From an uncultured Clostridium sp. (GTDB taxonomy: Bacteria; Bacillota; Clostridia; TANB77; CAG-508), in contig CAMNND010000019.1 of assembly GCA_946545035.1 (NCBI GenBank), positions 1-14,163 on the forward strand: a stretch of 14,163 bases of DNA, written 5' to 3'. Below are positions 1-6,821 of the stretch, in pieces (positions within the stretch are counted from its first letter, which is position 1; each line of letters opens with the position of its first letter). Both the position numbers and the translations under genes were made by a program. The notes under the pieces were generated by a model. It ran no database searches, was not told the DNA's origin, and was given only the letters and a program-made list of their open reading frames with translations.

Positions 1-2
1 TA

Positions 3-65
3 ATAACTGAAAAAGAAATGCAAATAATTAATGACAAGAGAAGTAAGGAAAAGAACGGAAAGTAG
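3..65 (+). CDS. C-terminal tail of a gene cut by the left window edge
   Basis: One frame stays open from the window edge to a TAG at 63-65 and encodes about 20 hydrophilic residues, rich in Lys and Glu, a common composition for a C-terminus. The stop lies 14 bases before the next start, and the next gene's ribosome site begins right after it, so the two are probably co-transcribed. The other two forward frames have stops within the first ten bases. Too little is present to name a family. It could also be chance coding in a leader, so confidence is limited. Confidence 0.4.
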   Translation: MTEKEMQIINDKRSKEKNGK

Positions 66-79
66 ATTAGGAGTAAAAA

Positions 80-925
80 GTGAAAGTAGGTTTATTATTA
101 GAAGGTGGAGCAATGCGTGGTATGTATACGGTTGGTGCTCTAGATTGTTTAATGAAAAATAATATAAAAGTTGATGGGATAATTGGAGTATCTGCTGGTG
201 CTTTATTTGGTATAAATTATAAGTCAAAGCAACCAGGAAGAGCTCTTAGATATAATTTAAAATATTGCAAAAAGAAGAATTATATGGGATTTTATTCACT
301 TATTACAACAGGTGATATTATGAATAAAAAGTTTTGCTTTGATAAGCTGATACATGAATTAGATCCAATCGATTATGATACATTCAAAAATTCTCCAGAA
401 GATTTTTGGGCGGTTGTTACGAATATGGAGACTGGAAAAGCAGAATACATCAAAGTGGATGACCTAACAAAGCAAGAGCAAGTTGAAGCACTTAGAGCAT
501 CTGGATCTATGCCATTTGTATCAAAACCAGTTGAAATAAATGGTAATAAGTATTTAGATGGTGGTACAGCAGATAGTATTCCAATAGATAAAATAATGGA
601 GCTTGGATACGATAAGATAATTGTTATATTAACAAGAACGGCAGGCTATAGGAAAGAAAAAGGTAATACAACTTTGGCTAAATTAAAATATAAAAAATAT
701 CCTAACTTTATAAAGACAATAGAAGATAGATATTTAATGTATAATGACGAATTAGATAAGATTTCTAAGCTTGAAAAAGATAACAAAATATTTGTTGTTA
801 GACCATCTAGAAAAGTAAATATTAAAAGAATTGAAAAAAATAGTAAAATAATACAAGAGATGTACGATTTGGGTGTAGAGGATATGGAAAAGAGCATAGA
901 AAAGTTAAAGGAATATATTAACTAA
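80..925 (+). CDS. Patatin-like phospholipase (YjjU/RssA-type serine acyl hydrolase)
   Basis: A 281-residue cytosolic protein with the full patatin signature. A glycine-rich oxyanion loop is at residues 9-14 (GGAMRG), the nucleophile elbow GVSAG at 36-40 places the catalytic Ser at 38, and the DGG motif at 160-162 supplies the catalytic Asp of the Ser-Asp dyad. The family hydrolyses acyl esters of phospholipids or other lipids. The length fits the bacterial YjjU-like group, whose C-terminal third, here Lys-rich, is poorly understood. The start is a GTG; a TTAGGAG ribosome site ends about seven bases upstream, and the conserved N-terminal strand begins immediately (MKVGLLLEGG). It probably shares a transcript with the preceding gene tail. 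The family is clear; the natural lipid substrate is unknown. Confidence 0.93.
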   Translation: MKVGLLLEGGAMRGMYTVGALDCLMKNNIKVDGIIGVSAGALFGINYKSKQPGRALRYNLKYCKKKNYMGFYSLITTGDIMNKKFCFDKLIHELDPIDYDTFKNSPEDFWAVVTNMETGKAEYIKVDDLTKQEQVEALRASGSMPFVSKPVEINGNKYLDGGTADSIPIDKIMELGYDKIIVILTRTAGYRKEKGNTTLAKLKYKKYPNFIKTIEDRYLMYNDELDKISKLEKDNKIFVVRPSRKVNIKRIEKNSKIIQEMYDLGVEDMEKSIEKLKEYIN

Positions 926-977
926 ATTAATTGTGAGTTAAATTAAATTTTCAAAACAAATGAAAGGTAGATGTAAA

Positions 978-1526
978 ATGAAAGTTTTATTAAAGCAAAA
1001 AAGTAAGGAATTATATACTGCTGATTTTGACATTATCAAGGATGAAAATATTATAGGAAATGTGTTTGTTCAGGGAAGGATTGGTTCAATGGAAGCTAGA
1101 ACAACTATAAAGCTTCCAAATGCGGAGATTGTTATGGAACCAAGAGGAAGGGCATCACGTAATCAATATAGATTATATAATATTACAATTAACAATGATG
1201 AACATGGCTATATATATCAAAGAAAATATAAAACAGGATTTCTTGCATGGGAATATAAACATGTACTCGAATACGATGGAAACGAGTATATTGGAGAAGG
1301 TAATGGTATTGGTACATCTAAACTAGATGGGATGATAAAAAATGAAAATGGCTATGAACTTACAATATACAATGATATGTATAATTATGATGTTGAGTGC
1401 AGTGAAGAAAATGATGATCTATACAAGACTCTTATATATACAATGTACAAATATCTTATTGCATATTATAAACCAGGTCAAAAAGTAACAAAATCTGTAC
1501 AGAAAATTTATTTCAAAGGCAAATAA
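978..1526 (+). CDS. Uncharacterised protein, possibly tubby/LURP-one-like fold
   Basis: A 182-residue soluble protein with no signal peptide or membrane segment. I chose the ATG at 978 over the in-frame ATG at 960: 960 has no ribosome site before it, while 978 has an AAAGG about 11 bases upstream. The sequence alternates short hydrophobic strands with Gly/Asn/Asp turns (IIGNVFVQGRIGSM near 25-38, then an R-Y-x-L-Y pattern), followed by two helical stretches near the C-terminus with many Tyr residues. This recalls small bacterial proteins with a tubby/LURP-one beta-barrel, but that is a fold guess, not a motif match. It lies 52 bases after the patatin-like gene and a terminator follows, so the two may form the end of one unit. 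Confidence 0.75.
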   Translation: MKVLLKQKSKELYTADFDIIKDENIIGNVFVQGRIGSMEARTTIKLPNAEIVMEPRGRASRNQYRLYNITINNDEHGYIYQRKYKTGFLAWEYKHVLEYDGNEYIGEGNGIGTSKLDGMIKNENGYELTIYNDMYNYDVECSEENDDLYKTLIYTMYKYLIAYYKPGQKVTKSVQKIYFKGK

Positions 1527-1541
1527 AAAGATAAGATTAAT

Positions 1542-1578
1542 AAAAAGCAAAAAACAGATTTATTGTTTTTTGCTTTTT
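1542..1578 (+). terminator. Rho-independent terminator after the 978-1526 gene
   Basis: A 15-base-pair stem (1542-1556 with 1564-1578) closes on a 7-base loop. The stem is A-rich on the left and T-rich on the right, so the right arm itself provides the T tracts on both sides of a GC pair. It starts 16 bases after the stop codon. Because the stem is nearly A/T only it may be bidirectional. Confidence 0.8.
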
Positions 1579-1702
1579 ATGTTAGTTTTAAAATGGAAAG
1601 TAGCATGTTAGATATCATAAGAGCTAATAAAAAATAATTTTAAATTCAATATATTTTTAAGGTTTCAGTTTTAAACTAAAGAAAAATGAGAGGAGAATTG
1701 TT

Positions 1703-3226
1703 ATGAAAAAGTTTATTAAATCGATTATTTCAATAGGTGTGTTATTGTCTATAATGTTCACATCAAGTCAATCAATAGTAATGGCTGCACCTTCAGCTCC
1801 ACCAAGTGGAGGAAAACCTGGAGAGCAAAGTGAAAATAGTGGTGCTCCAGGTGGAAGTAGTAGCTCAAATATAACTCATACAGGTGCTACGACAATATCA
1901 TCGGATACAACAAACACTGGAAGTAATTATTCAAGTACCACCGGATCTGAAAATGCATTATTAGTTGATGGAGGAACATCTACTATAACAAATGCAACTG
2001 TTACAAAATCTGGAGATTCAAGTGGTGATGATGCTGATTTCTATGGGACTAATGCTGCAATTATGACTAAATCTGGAACTTTAAATATTAATGGTGGTAG
2101 CATTACAACAAATGGATCTCATGCAAATGCTGTATTTGCATATTCATCGGGCGTAATTAATATATCTGATGCAACAATTAAAACAACAAGCAATAACTCT
2201 GGAGCTGTAATGGTAACTGGTGGAGGTACACTAACTGCAAATAATGTAACTGCTGAAACAGATGGAAATTCATCAGCTCCAATTAGAAGTGATAGAGGAG
2301 GAGGAACATTAACAGTAAATGGAGGAACATATACATCTCATGGTACGGGCTCTCCAGTGATATACTCAACTGCAGATATTACAGTAAATAATGCAACTTT
2401 AACATCAACTGCATCTGAAGGTGTTGTTGTTGAGGGAAAAAATTCTGTTACTTTAAATAATGTTACAATGGAAGCTACTAATACTAAATTAAATGGTAAC
2501 TCAGAGACATATAAATCTATATTTATTTATCAATCTATGTCTGGAGATGCAGATGTTGGAACATCATCATTTACAGCAAAGGATTCTAAAATAGTAAATA
2601 ATAAAGGAGAAATTATATTTGTTACAAATACAAGCACTGTTATTGATCTTGAAAATAATGAAATAATAAATAATGATAAGGATGGTGCATTTATTAAGAT
2701 AGGAGCTGCTAAATGGGGAACATCTGGATCTAATGGAGGTATAGTTACATTAAATGCTAAGAATCAAAAAATAGAGGGAGATGCAATAGTCGATAGTATT
2801 TCAACATTAGATTTAGTTTTAAGTGATGGAAGTAGTTATTCTGGAACAATTAATGGCGATAATACAGCTAAAAAATTAGCAGTAAAGTTAGATAGTAGTT
2901 CAACATTAACTCTAACAGGTGATTCATATATTACGTCTTTAGAAAATGAGCTAGAAGATAATAGCAACATAAATTTAAATGGATATACATTATATGTAAA
3001 TGGTACTTCAATCACATCTACAGATTATGCTGGAAATACAGAAGCAAGTCAAAAAGATAAGAGCGAAGATGAAAGTACAGAAGTTAAGCAAACAAACGAT
3101 AATAGTAGTAATCAAGAGGCATCAGTTCCAGTAATAGTAATTGGTGTATGCACAGCATTATTAGTAGTTGTTATTGGTATCTATGTAATTATTAAGAAAA
3201 AAGATAAGAAAAATATAAATAATTAG
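1703..3226 (+). CDS. Secreted right-handed beta-helix surface protein with C-terminal membrane anchor
   Basis: A 507-residue exported protein. Residues 1-29 are a signal peptide (Lys-rich start, hydrophobic core, VMAA cleavage region). A flexible Pro/Gly/Ser linker runs to about 60. Residues 60-450 are Thr/Ser/Asn/Gly-rich with imperfect coils: strand-turn units near 125, 150, 175, 201, 225 and 248 share the pattern GTLxxNxxTxT with a period of 23-26 residues, as expected for a parallel beta-helix. An acidic Ser/Asn stalk (about 445-473) leads to one membrane helix (about 475-497) and a Lys-rich tail. No LPxTG sorting motif is present, so it is likely held by the helix. The only Cys is in that helix. 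A strong GAGAGGAG site precedes the start. Such proteins are often adhesins or glycan-binding; no catalytic site was recognised. Confidence 0.85.
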   Translation: MKKFIKSIISIGVLLSIMFTSSQSIVMAAPSAPPSGGKPGEQSENSGAPGGSSSSNITHTGATTISSDTTNTGSNYSSTTGSENALLVDGGTSTITNATVTKSGDSSGDDADFYGTNAAIMTKSGTLNINGGSITTNGSHANAVFAYSSGVINISDATIKTTSNNSGAVMVTGGGTLTANNVTAETDGNSSAPIRSDRGGGTLTVNGGTYTSHGTGSPVIYSTADITVNNATLTSTASEGVVVEGKNSVTLNNVTMEATNTKLNGNSETYKSIFIYQSMSGDADVGTSSFTAKDSKIVNNKGEIIFVTNTSTVIDLENNEIINNDKDGAFIKIGAAKWGTSGSNGGIVTLNAKNQKIEGDAIVDSISTLDLVLSDGSSYSGTINGDNTAKKLAVKLDSSSTLTLTGDSYITSLENELEDNSNINLNGYTLYVNGTSITSTDYAGNTEASQKDKSEDESTEVKQTNDNSSNQEASVPVIVIGVCTALLVVVIGIYVIIKKKDKKNINN

Positions 3227-3294
3227 TCATAATATTTATGAGGCATTAATATATTTAAATGTAATGGATGTATAGGCGTCTATTAAGTAAAAAG

Positions 3295-3342
3295 CAATAG
3301 TCTAGTGAACGTGCGCAGTTTAAAAGACTATTGTATTTTTTT
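3295..3342 (+). terminator. Rho-independent terminator of the beta-helix gene
   Basis: CAATAGTCT at 3295-3303 pairs perfectly with 3325-3333. The loop is long (21 bases, GC-richer than its surroundings), and a run of seven T ends at 3342. It lies about 70 bases after the stop codon. The rest of the 231-base gap (3227-3457) holds only AT-rich DNA and the promoter of the next gene. Confidence 0.75.
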
Positions 3343-3380
3343 ATGTTTTTTATTTTATTCAAATTATTATGTATAACTTA

Positions 3381-3409
3381 TTGAATTATTTTTTTGTGTA
3401 TGGTATAAA
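3381..3409 (+). promoter_or_regulatory. SigA-type promoter of the DUF4428 gene
   Basis: TTGAAT at 3381-3386 and TATAAA at 3404-3409 are separated by exactly 17 bases. Transcription would start near 3416, giving a leader of about 40 bases that contains the AAAGGGG ribosome site before the ATG at 3458. It sits just downstream of the previous terminator, as expected for a new unit. Confidence 0.65.
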
Positions 3410-3457
3410 AATTTTGTAAAAAGTAAAATCAAAAATTAAATTGAAAGGGGAACTATA

Positions 3458-4330
3458 ATGGGATTATTTTCAAAAGTGCCATGCTCTATATGCGGTAATA
3501 GTGTAGGTCTTCTTAGTAGAAAAAGACTAGTTAACAAGGAAGGTTATATTTGTAAAGAATGTGAAAAGAAATGTAGTGAGTTTGTTAATGTTGGACATTT
3601 CACTAAGGCAGAGCTTGAAGAGCATATTAAGTATATGGAAAAACAAGATAAATTATTTCATGAGGCATTTGAGCCGATTGACAAAAAGCATATAAGCAGA
3701 TTTGTATCTATAAGTACTGGTCTTGAATTCGCTGATGAAATTGCTATGTTTAAAGTTGTATCACCAAAAGCAAATAAGAAAGTATACCAGGAGCTATTTA
3801 GATATGATCAAATAAACCATTATGAGCCATACTATAAAGAAAATACCGGTTCAAATAGTGATAAAAAGTATTCGGAAGTTGGACTAACAATCTATTTAAA
3901 TTGCTCAAGACGTGGATTTGGAGAGGCTGAAGGTTCAGTTACTGGAGTTGGAGCTAGAAATTTCCATCCATATGTTAAAGAGCTTCAAATTCCAACAGCG
4001 AGAAATGTAAATGAATTTTCTCATGTTGGATTGAAGGATTACTTAGACAAACTATTTGGCAAGTATGAGGATAATAGTGTTATTGGTTCAATCAAATCAA
4101 GTTTTATGGGAACTAATAAAGAAAGAGCTGAGATGAAGACAGCGGCGGAAGGATTAAAAGCTTTAGGAAACCTAGCTAAATCAAAGATTACAAAGAGCGA
4201 AGAGGATGCAGAAAAATCAAGAGAGAGTACAGAAGCATTTAAAAATGATGCTTTGGATTTAGCAACGGGAAATAGAGCAACATATACTAAAATTGCAAAT
4301 GAAGTTGAAGATAGAATTTGGAATAGTTAA
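3458..4330 (+). CDS. DUF4428 zinc-ribbon protein
   Basis: A 290-residue protein. The N-terminus is a short zinc ribbon of the DUF4428 type: Cys9 and Cys12 (CSIC), then Cys32 and Cys35 (CKEC), spaced to bind one zinc ion, with the family's Gly-Leu-Leu and Lys-Arg-Leu pattern between them. The region from about 60 to 200 is a mixed domain with a lone GVGARNFHPY stretch; from about 210 on it is helical, charged and Lys/Glu/Ala-rich, possibly a coiled coil. No signal peptide or membrane helix is visible. The family is of unknown function; zinc ribbons of this kind often bind nucleic acid or protein. It has its own promoter and is followed at 41 bases, with no terminator, by a lipoprotein gene, so the two probably form an operon. 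Confidence 0.88.
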   Translation: MGLFSKVPCSICGNSVGLLSRKRLVNKEGYICKECEKKCSEFVNVGHFTKAELEEHIKYMEKQDKLFHEAFEPIDKKHISRFVSISTGLEFADEIAMFKVVSPKANKKVYQELFRYDQINHYEPYYKENTGSNSDKKYSEVGLTIYLNCSRRGFGEAEGSVTGVGARNFHPYVKELQIPTARNVNEFSHVGLKDYLDKLFGKYEDNSVIGSIKSSFMGTNKERAEMKTAAEGLKALGNLAKSKITKSEEDAEKSRESTEAFKNDALDLATGNRATYTKIANEVEDRIWNS

Positions 4331-4371
4331 TTATTAAAATAATTTATTATATTATAAGGAGGATTTTTTTT

Positions 4372-5016
4372 ATGAAAAAATTATTAAGTGTAATGGCAAT
4401 TATTGCAATGCTTACAGGAAGTTTATTTGCTTTCTCAGGATGTGGAAATAAAGATAATGGTGCAAATGGAAATGAAACAAAAGCTGATACAACTGAAGTT
4501 TCTTACGAATATGGAAAAGCTAAATATACAGTTGCGGTTCCAAAGAAAGAAGATGGAAGTGCAAAATACGAATTTGTAAAAGAAAAGCCAGATGGCGTTA
4601 AATATTTAAGTACATTTTATTTAGCAACGGATACAGCTGATTTTTCAATTGGTTCTGCAGGATTAGTATACAATACAAGTAAGACTTATAAAGAAAAATA
4701 TGGGGAAACAAAAGCTACATTCCAAGGTTATTTGGACTTTATGGAAGACCCAATTTCAACAATTCCAAAAGAAAATATGGAAATTCTTGAAATAAATGGT
4801 AGAAAAGCTGTAAAACGCCAAATTAAATCTGGTTCATCAGGAAATTATAAATACTATGGATATAATTATATGGTTGAAGTAGATGATATTATGCCAGGTT
4901 CATATGTTGAAATAACGGTTTCTTATAAAAATTCTGAGGGCGAATCAGAAGCTAAGGCATTAGAGAGCGAAGCTCAAGATATATTAAATTCATTAAAAAT
5001 TGAAGCAAATAATTAA
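4372..5016 (+). CDS. Lipoprotein of unknown function
   Basis: A 214-residue exported protein. A Lys-rich start and hydrophobic core end in the lipobox AFSGC with Cys24 as the lipid-modified residue. A Gly/Asn/Asp-rich linker (24-42) follows, then one compact beta-rich domain (43-210) with many Lys, Tyr and Gly. Its C-terminal helix ends at ILNSLKIE, a pattern seen in secreted PsbP/LpqN-like folds where a final helix packs on a sheet; that comparison is only a guess. The ribosome site AAGGAGG at 4356-4362 is near perfect. It is probably co-transcribed with the DUF4428 gene and is followed at once by a strong terminator, so it ends this unit. Function cannot be assigned. Confidence 0.85.
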   Translation: MKKLLSVMAIIAMLTGSLFAFSGCGNKDNGANGNETKADTTEVSYEYGKAKYTVAVPKKEDGSAKYEFVKEKPDGVKYLSTFYLATDTADFSIGSAGLVYNTSKTYKEKYGETKATFQGYLDFMEDPISTIPKENMEILEINGRKAVKRQIKSGSSGNYKYYGYNYMVEVDDIMPGSYVEITVSYKNSEGESEAKALESEAQDILNSLKIEANN

Positions 5017-5020
5017 TAAT

Positions 5021-5053
5021 AAAAAACAGTTGTTGAAAAACAACTGTTTTTTT
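5021..5053 (+). terminator. Strong rho-independent terminator
   Basis: A perfect 14-base-pair stem (5021-5034 with 5039-5052) closes on a GAAA tetraloop, and the right arm runs into seven T. It begins four bases after the lipoprotein stop codon. The left arm starts with six A, so it could also stop transcription arriving from the right. Confidence 0.9.
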
Positions 5054-5080
5054 GATAGTATGACATCAATGTAATAAAAG
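5052..5080 (+). promoter_or_regulatory. Possible promoter of the deoxyribosyltransferase-like/DUF1848 pair
   Basis: TTGATA at 5052-5057 and TAAAAG at 5075-5080 are 17 bases apart. The -35 is five of six to consensus, the -10 only four of six, and the -35 overlaps the terminator T tract. The leader would contain a small palindrome (5098-5104 with 5107-5113). This is the best candidate seen but is weak. Confidence 0.3.
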
Positions 5081-5144
5081 TAAAAATATAGCAAAAGTAA
5101 AGTTTTAACTTTATTATTTTTTACTTAGTGTAGGAGGAGCATTA

Positions 5145-5465
5145 ATGGATAGTTCAAAAGAAAACAATATAAAAGTTGTAACATTATGTGGGAGTATGAG
5201 ATACTTAAATCAGATGATGGAAATTGCTGGAAAGCTTGAACTAGAAAAGGGCTATTCAGTTATTCAATGTGTTTATAATGTGAGTAATAATAGATATAAT
5301 GAAAAAGATATGGAGATGCTTGGAAAGCTACATAAAAGAAAGATTGACGTTAGTGACGCAATCTACGTTGTAAATATTGATGGATATATTGGAAATAGCA
5401 CTAAAAGTGAAATTGAGTATGCTCTTAAACATGGAAAAGAAGTTATATATCATGAGGCTATATAG
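5145..5465 (+). CDS. Nucleoside 2-deoxyribosyltransferase-like protein
   Basis: A 106-residue single-domain cytosolic protein. The N-terminal strand and turn TLCGSMR (13-19) match the nucleotide-binding start of the nucleoside 2-deoxyribosyltransferase-like fold (also found in DUF4406 proteins). The sequence HKRKIDVSDAIYVVN (63-77) and GYIGNSTKSEIEYA (80-93) are the family's second and third conserved blocks; Asp68/Asp71 and Glu89 or Glu91 are in the places where the transferases keep catalytic acids. True transferases swap bases on deoxyribose, and relatives remove or sense modified nucleotides. It is shorter than classical enzymes (about 150 residues), so activity is uncertain. The ribosome site AGGAGG at 5132-5137 is strong. 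Only 22 bases separate it from the DUF1848 gene. Confidence 0.85.
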   Translation: MDSSKENNIKVVTLCGSMRYLNQMMEIAGKLELEKGYSVIQCVYNVSNNRYNEKDMEMLGKLHKRKIDVSDAIYVVNIDGYIGNSTKSEIEYALKHGKEVIYHEAI

Positions 5466-5487
5466 TATTTGATGTGAGGATAAAATA

Positions 5488-6420
5488 ATGATAATAAATA
5501 CAGGAATGAGAACTGATATACCTGCCTTTTATTCTAAATGGCTACTAAATAGAATTAAAGAAGGATTTGTTTGTGCAAGAAATCCATTTGATGAACATCA
5601 AGTTACGAAGTATAGTTTAAGTCCAGACATTGTTGATTGCATAGCATTTTGTACAAAGAATCCACATCCATTAATTTCACACTTATCAGAGCTTGATATA
5701 TATAAACAGTTTTGGTTTGTTACAATAACTCCCTATGGAAAAGATATAGAGCCAAATGTTCCGGACAAGAAACAAGTTATAGAAGATTTTAAAAAGTTAT
5801 CGGATCATCTTGGTGCAAATAGTGTAGCTCTTAGGTATGATCCAATTTTGATTAATGATAAATTTGATGTAGAGATGCATATAAAGTGTTTTGATAAATT
5901 ACTTAGTCAGCTAAAGGGTTATACAAATGATTGCACAATTAGCTTTTTAGATTTATATGAAAAGGTTAAACGAAATGCACCGGATTTAAGACCGCCAAAT
6001 AATGATGAACAAATTAGACTTGCTAAGGCATTTGCTGAGATAGGTAAGAAAAATAATATAGTTATCCATAGTTGTTGTGAGAATAAAAATCTAAAAGATT
6101 ATGGATTAGATATAACAGGATGTATGAGTCAGGAAATAGTTGAAAAAGCAATTGGAAACAGACTAAATCCAACAAAGAATAATAGTAAAAGAGAAGCGTG
6201 TAATTGTTTAATGGGTAATGACATTGGTGCATATAATACATGTATGCATTTATGCAAGTACTGCTATGCCAATGCAAATACTAGACTCGTTAAAGAAAAT
6301 ATAAAGAAGCATAATCCAAGGTCATCACTTTTAATTGGTAATATAGACGATGGAGACATCGTTCATGAAGCTAATCAGAAGAGCTGGATTGTTTCTGGTG
6401 AACAAATGAGCTTTTTTTAA
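5488..6420 (+). CDS. DUF1848 iron-sulfur (radical-SAM-like) protein
   Basis: A 310-residue protein that matches DUF1848 along its full length: N-terminal RTDIPAFYSKWLLNRI (8-23), FCTKNPHP (54-61), TPYGKDIEPNVPDK (91-104), and RYDPILINDKF (120-130). Near the C-terminus, after C238-x-C240, the motif C252-xxx-C256-x-Y258-C259 has the spacing of the [4Fe-4S] site of radical SAM enzymes, with an aromatic residue before the last Cys as in that superfamily. In radical SAM enzymes this motif is normally N-terminal, so the order is reversed here; this is a known trait of DUF1848. Function is unknown. The ATG has a weaker GTGAGGA site. It is co-transcribed with the deoxyribosyltransferase-like gene, which might point to nucleotide chemistry, though that is inference. 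Confidence 0.9.
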   Translation: MIINTGMRTDIPAFYSKWLLNRIKEGFVCARNPFDEHQVTKYSLSPDIVDCIAFCTKNPHPLISHLSELDIYKQFWFVTITPYGKDIEPNVPDKKQVIEDFKKLSDHLGANSVALRYDPILINDKFDVEMHIKCFDKLLSQLKGYTNDCTISFLDLYEKVKRNAPDLRPPNNDEQIRLAKAFAEIGKKNNIVIHSCCENKNLKDYGLDITGCMSQEIVEKAIGNRLNPTKNNSKREACNCLMGNDIGAYNTCMHLCKYCYANANTRLVKENIKKHNPRSSLLIGNIDDGDIVHEANQKSWIVSGEQMSFF

Positions 6421-6427
6421 TAACAAA

Positions 6428-6460
6428 ATTCTTATAGAAACATAGATATAGTATAAGAAT
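6428..6460 (+). repeat. Inverted repeat without a T tract
   Basis: ATTCTTATA at 6428-6436 pairs perfectly with TATAAGAAT at 6452-6460 across a 15-base loop. No T run follows on the plus strand, so it is a poor terminator. Being all A/T except one GC pair per arm, it could be an operator, a weak mRNA hairpin at the DUF1848 3' end, or chance in AT-rich DNA. Confidence 0.4.
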
Positions 6461-6492
6461 AAATTCTACTAAAGGAGGTAAAAAGGTTTATT

Positions 6493-6819
6493 ATGGATAA
6501 ACATGAAAAAAGAGCAAGAGCATTAAAATCCATGGGAAATAATTGTTCAGTCTCATTATATAAAACCTTTATGGAAGATAAAAGACTAGATGGAGATATT
6601 CCAGAGCCAAGAAGTATCGATGGAAAATGTGGAGCATTACTTACAGCTATAAAAATATTGAGAGAGACAGGTCACGAAGATAAGGTTAGTGAATTCGAAA
6701 ATAAATTCTTAGAGCTATTTAAGTATAACAAATGTATGGACTTGATGAAATATGAGAGCAGGTGTAGTGATTACGTTGGTATGTGCGCAAGAATGCTTGA
6801 TGAAATATTAGGAGAGTAA
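6493..6819 (+). CDS. C_GCAxxG_C_C family putative redox protein
   Basis: A 108-residue soluble protein. The cysteine pattern of the C_GCAxxG_C_C family can be followed: Cys18 in NNCS, Cys46 in KCGALLTA, Cys81 in KCMDLM and Cys91 in RCSDYV, with an extra Cys98. The second motif is slightly degenerate, with Thr51 where the family usually has Gly. Helices between the cysteines (53-76, 92-106) match the family's all-helical layout, and the length is slightly short. Members are thought to be redox-active or metal-binding proteins of anaerobes; the reaction is unknown. The best ribosome site, AAAGGAGGT at 6471-6479, is unusually far (13 bases) from the ATG; a second AAAGG at 6482-6486 is nearer. 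The acetyltransferase gene starts two bases after its stop. Confidence 0.82.
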   Translation: MDKHEKRARALKSMGNNCSVSLYKTFMEDKRLDGDIPEPRSIDGKCGALLTAIKILRETGHEDKVSEFENKFLELFKYNKCMDLMKYESRCSDYVGMCARMLDEILGE

Positions 6820-6821
6820 TT

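Noticed and set aside
646..897. Open frame on the minus strand within the patatin-like gene
   Set aside because: Antisense shadow rich in Ser/Leu/Ile; no ribosome site and no promoter.
960..977. Upstream in-frame ATG for the 978-1526 gene
   Set aside because: No ribosome site precedes 960, and the bases between it and 978 supply the AAAGG for the later ATG.
2072..2460. Tandem DNA repeat or CRISPR-like array in the beta-helix gene
   Set aside because: Similarity is at protein level (23-26 residue coils); the DNA units differ too much and there are no constant repeats with unique spacers.
5098..5113. Small A/T palindrome in the leader of the 5145 gene as a second terminator or riboswitch
   Set aside because: It has a seven-pair stem with only a two-base loop and no GC-rich part; chance in AT-rich DNA is more likely, and no riboswitch core is visible.
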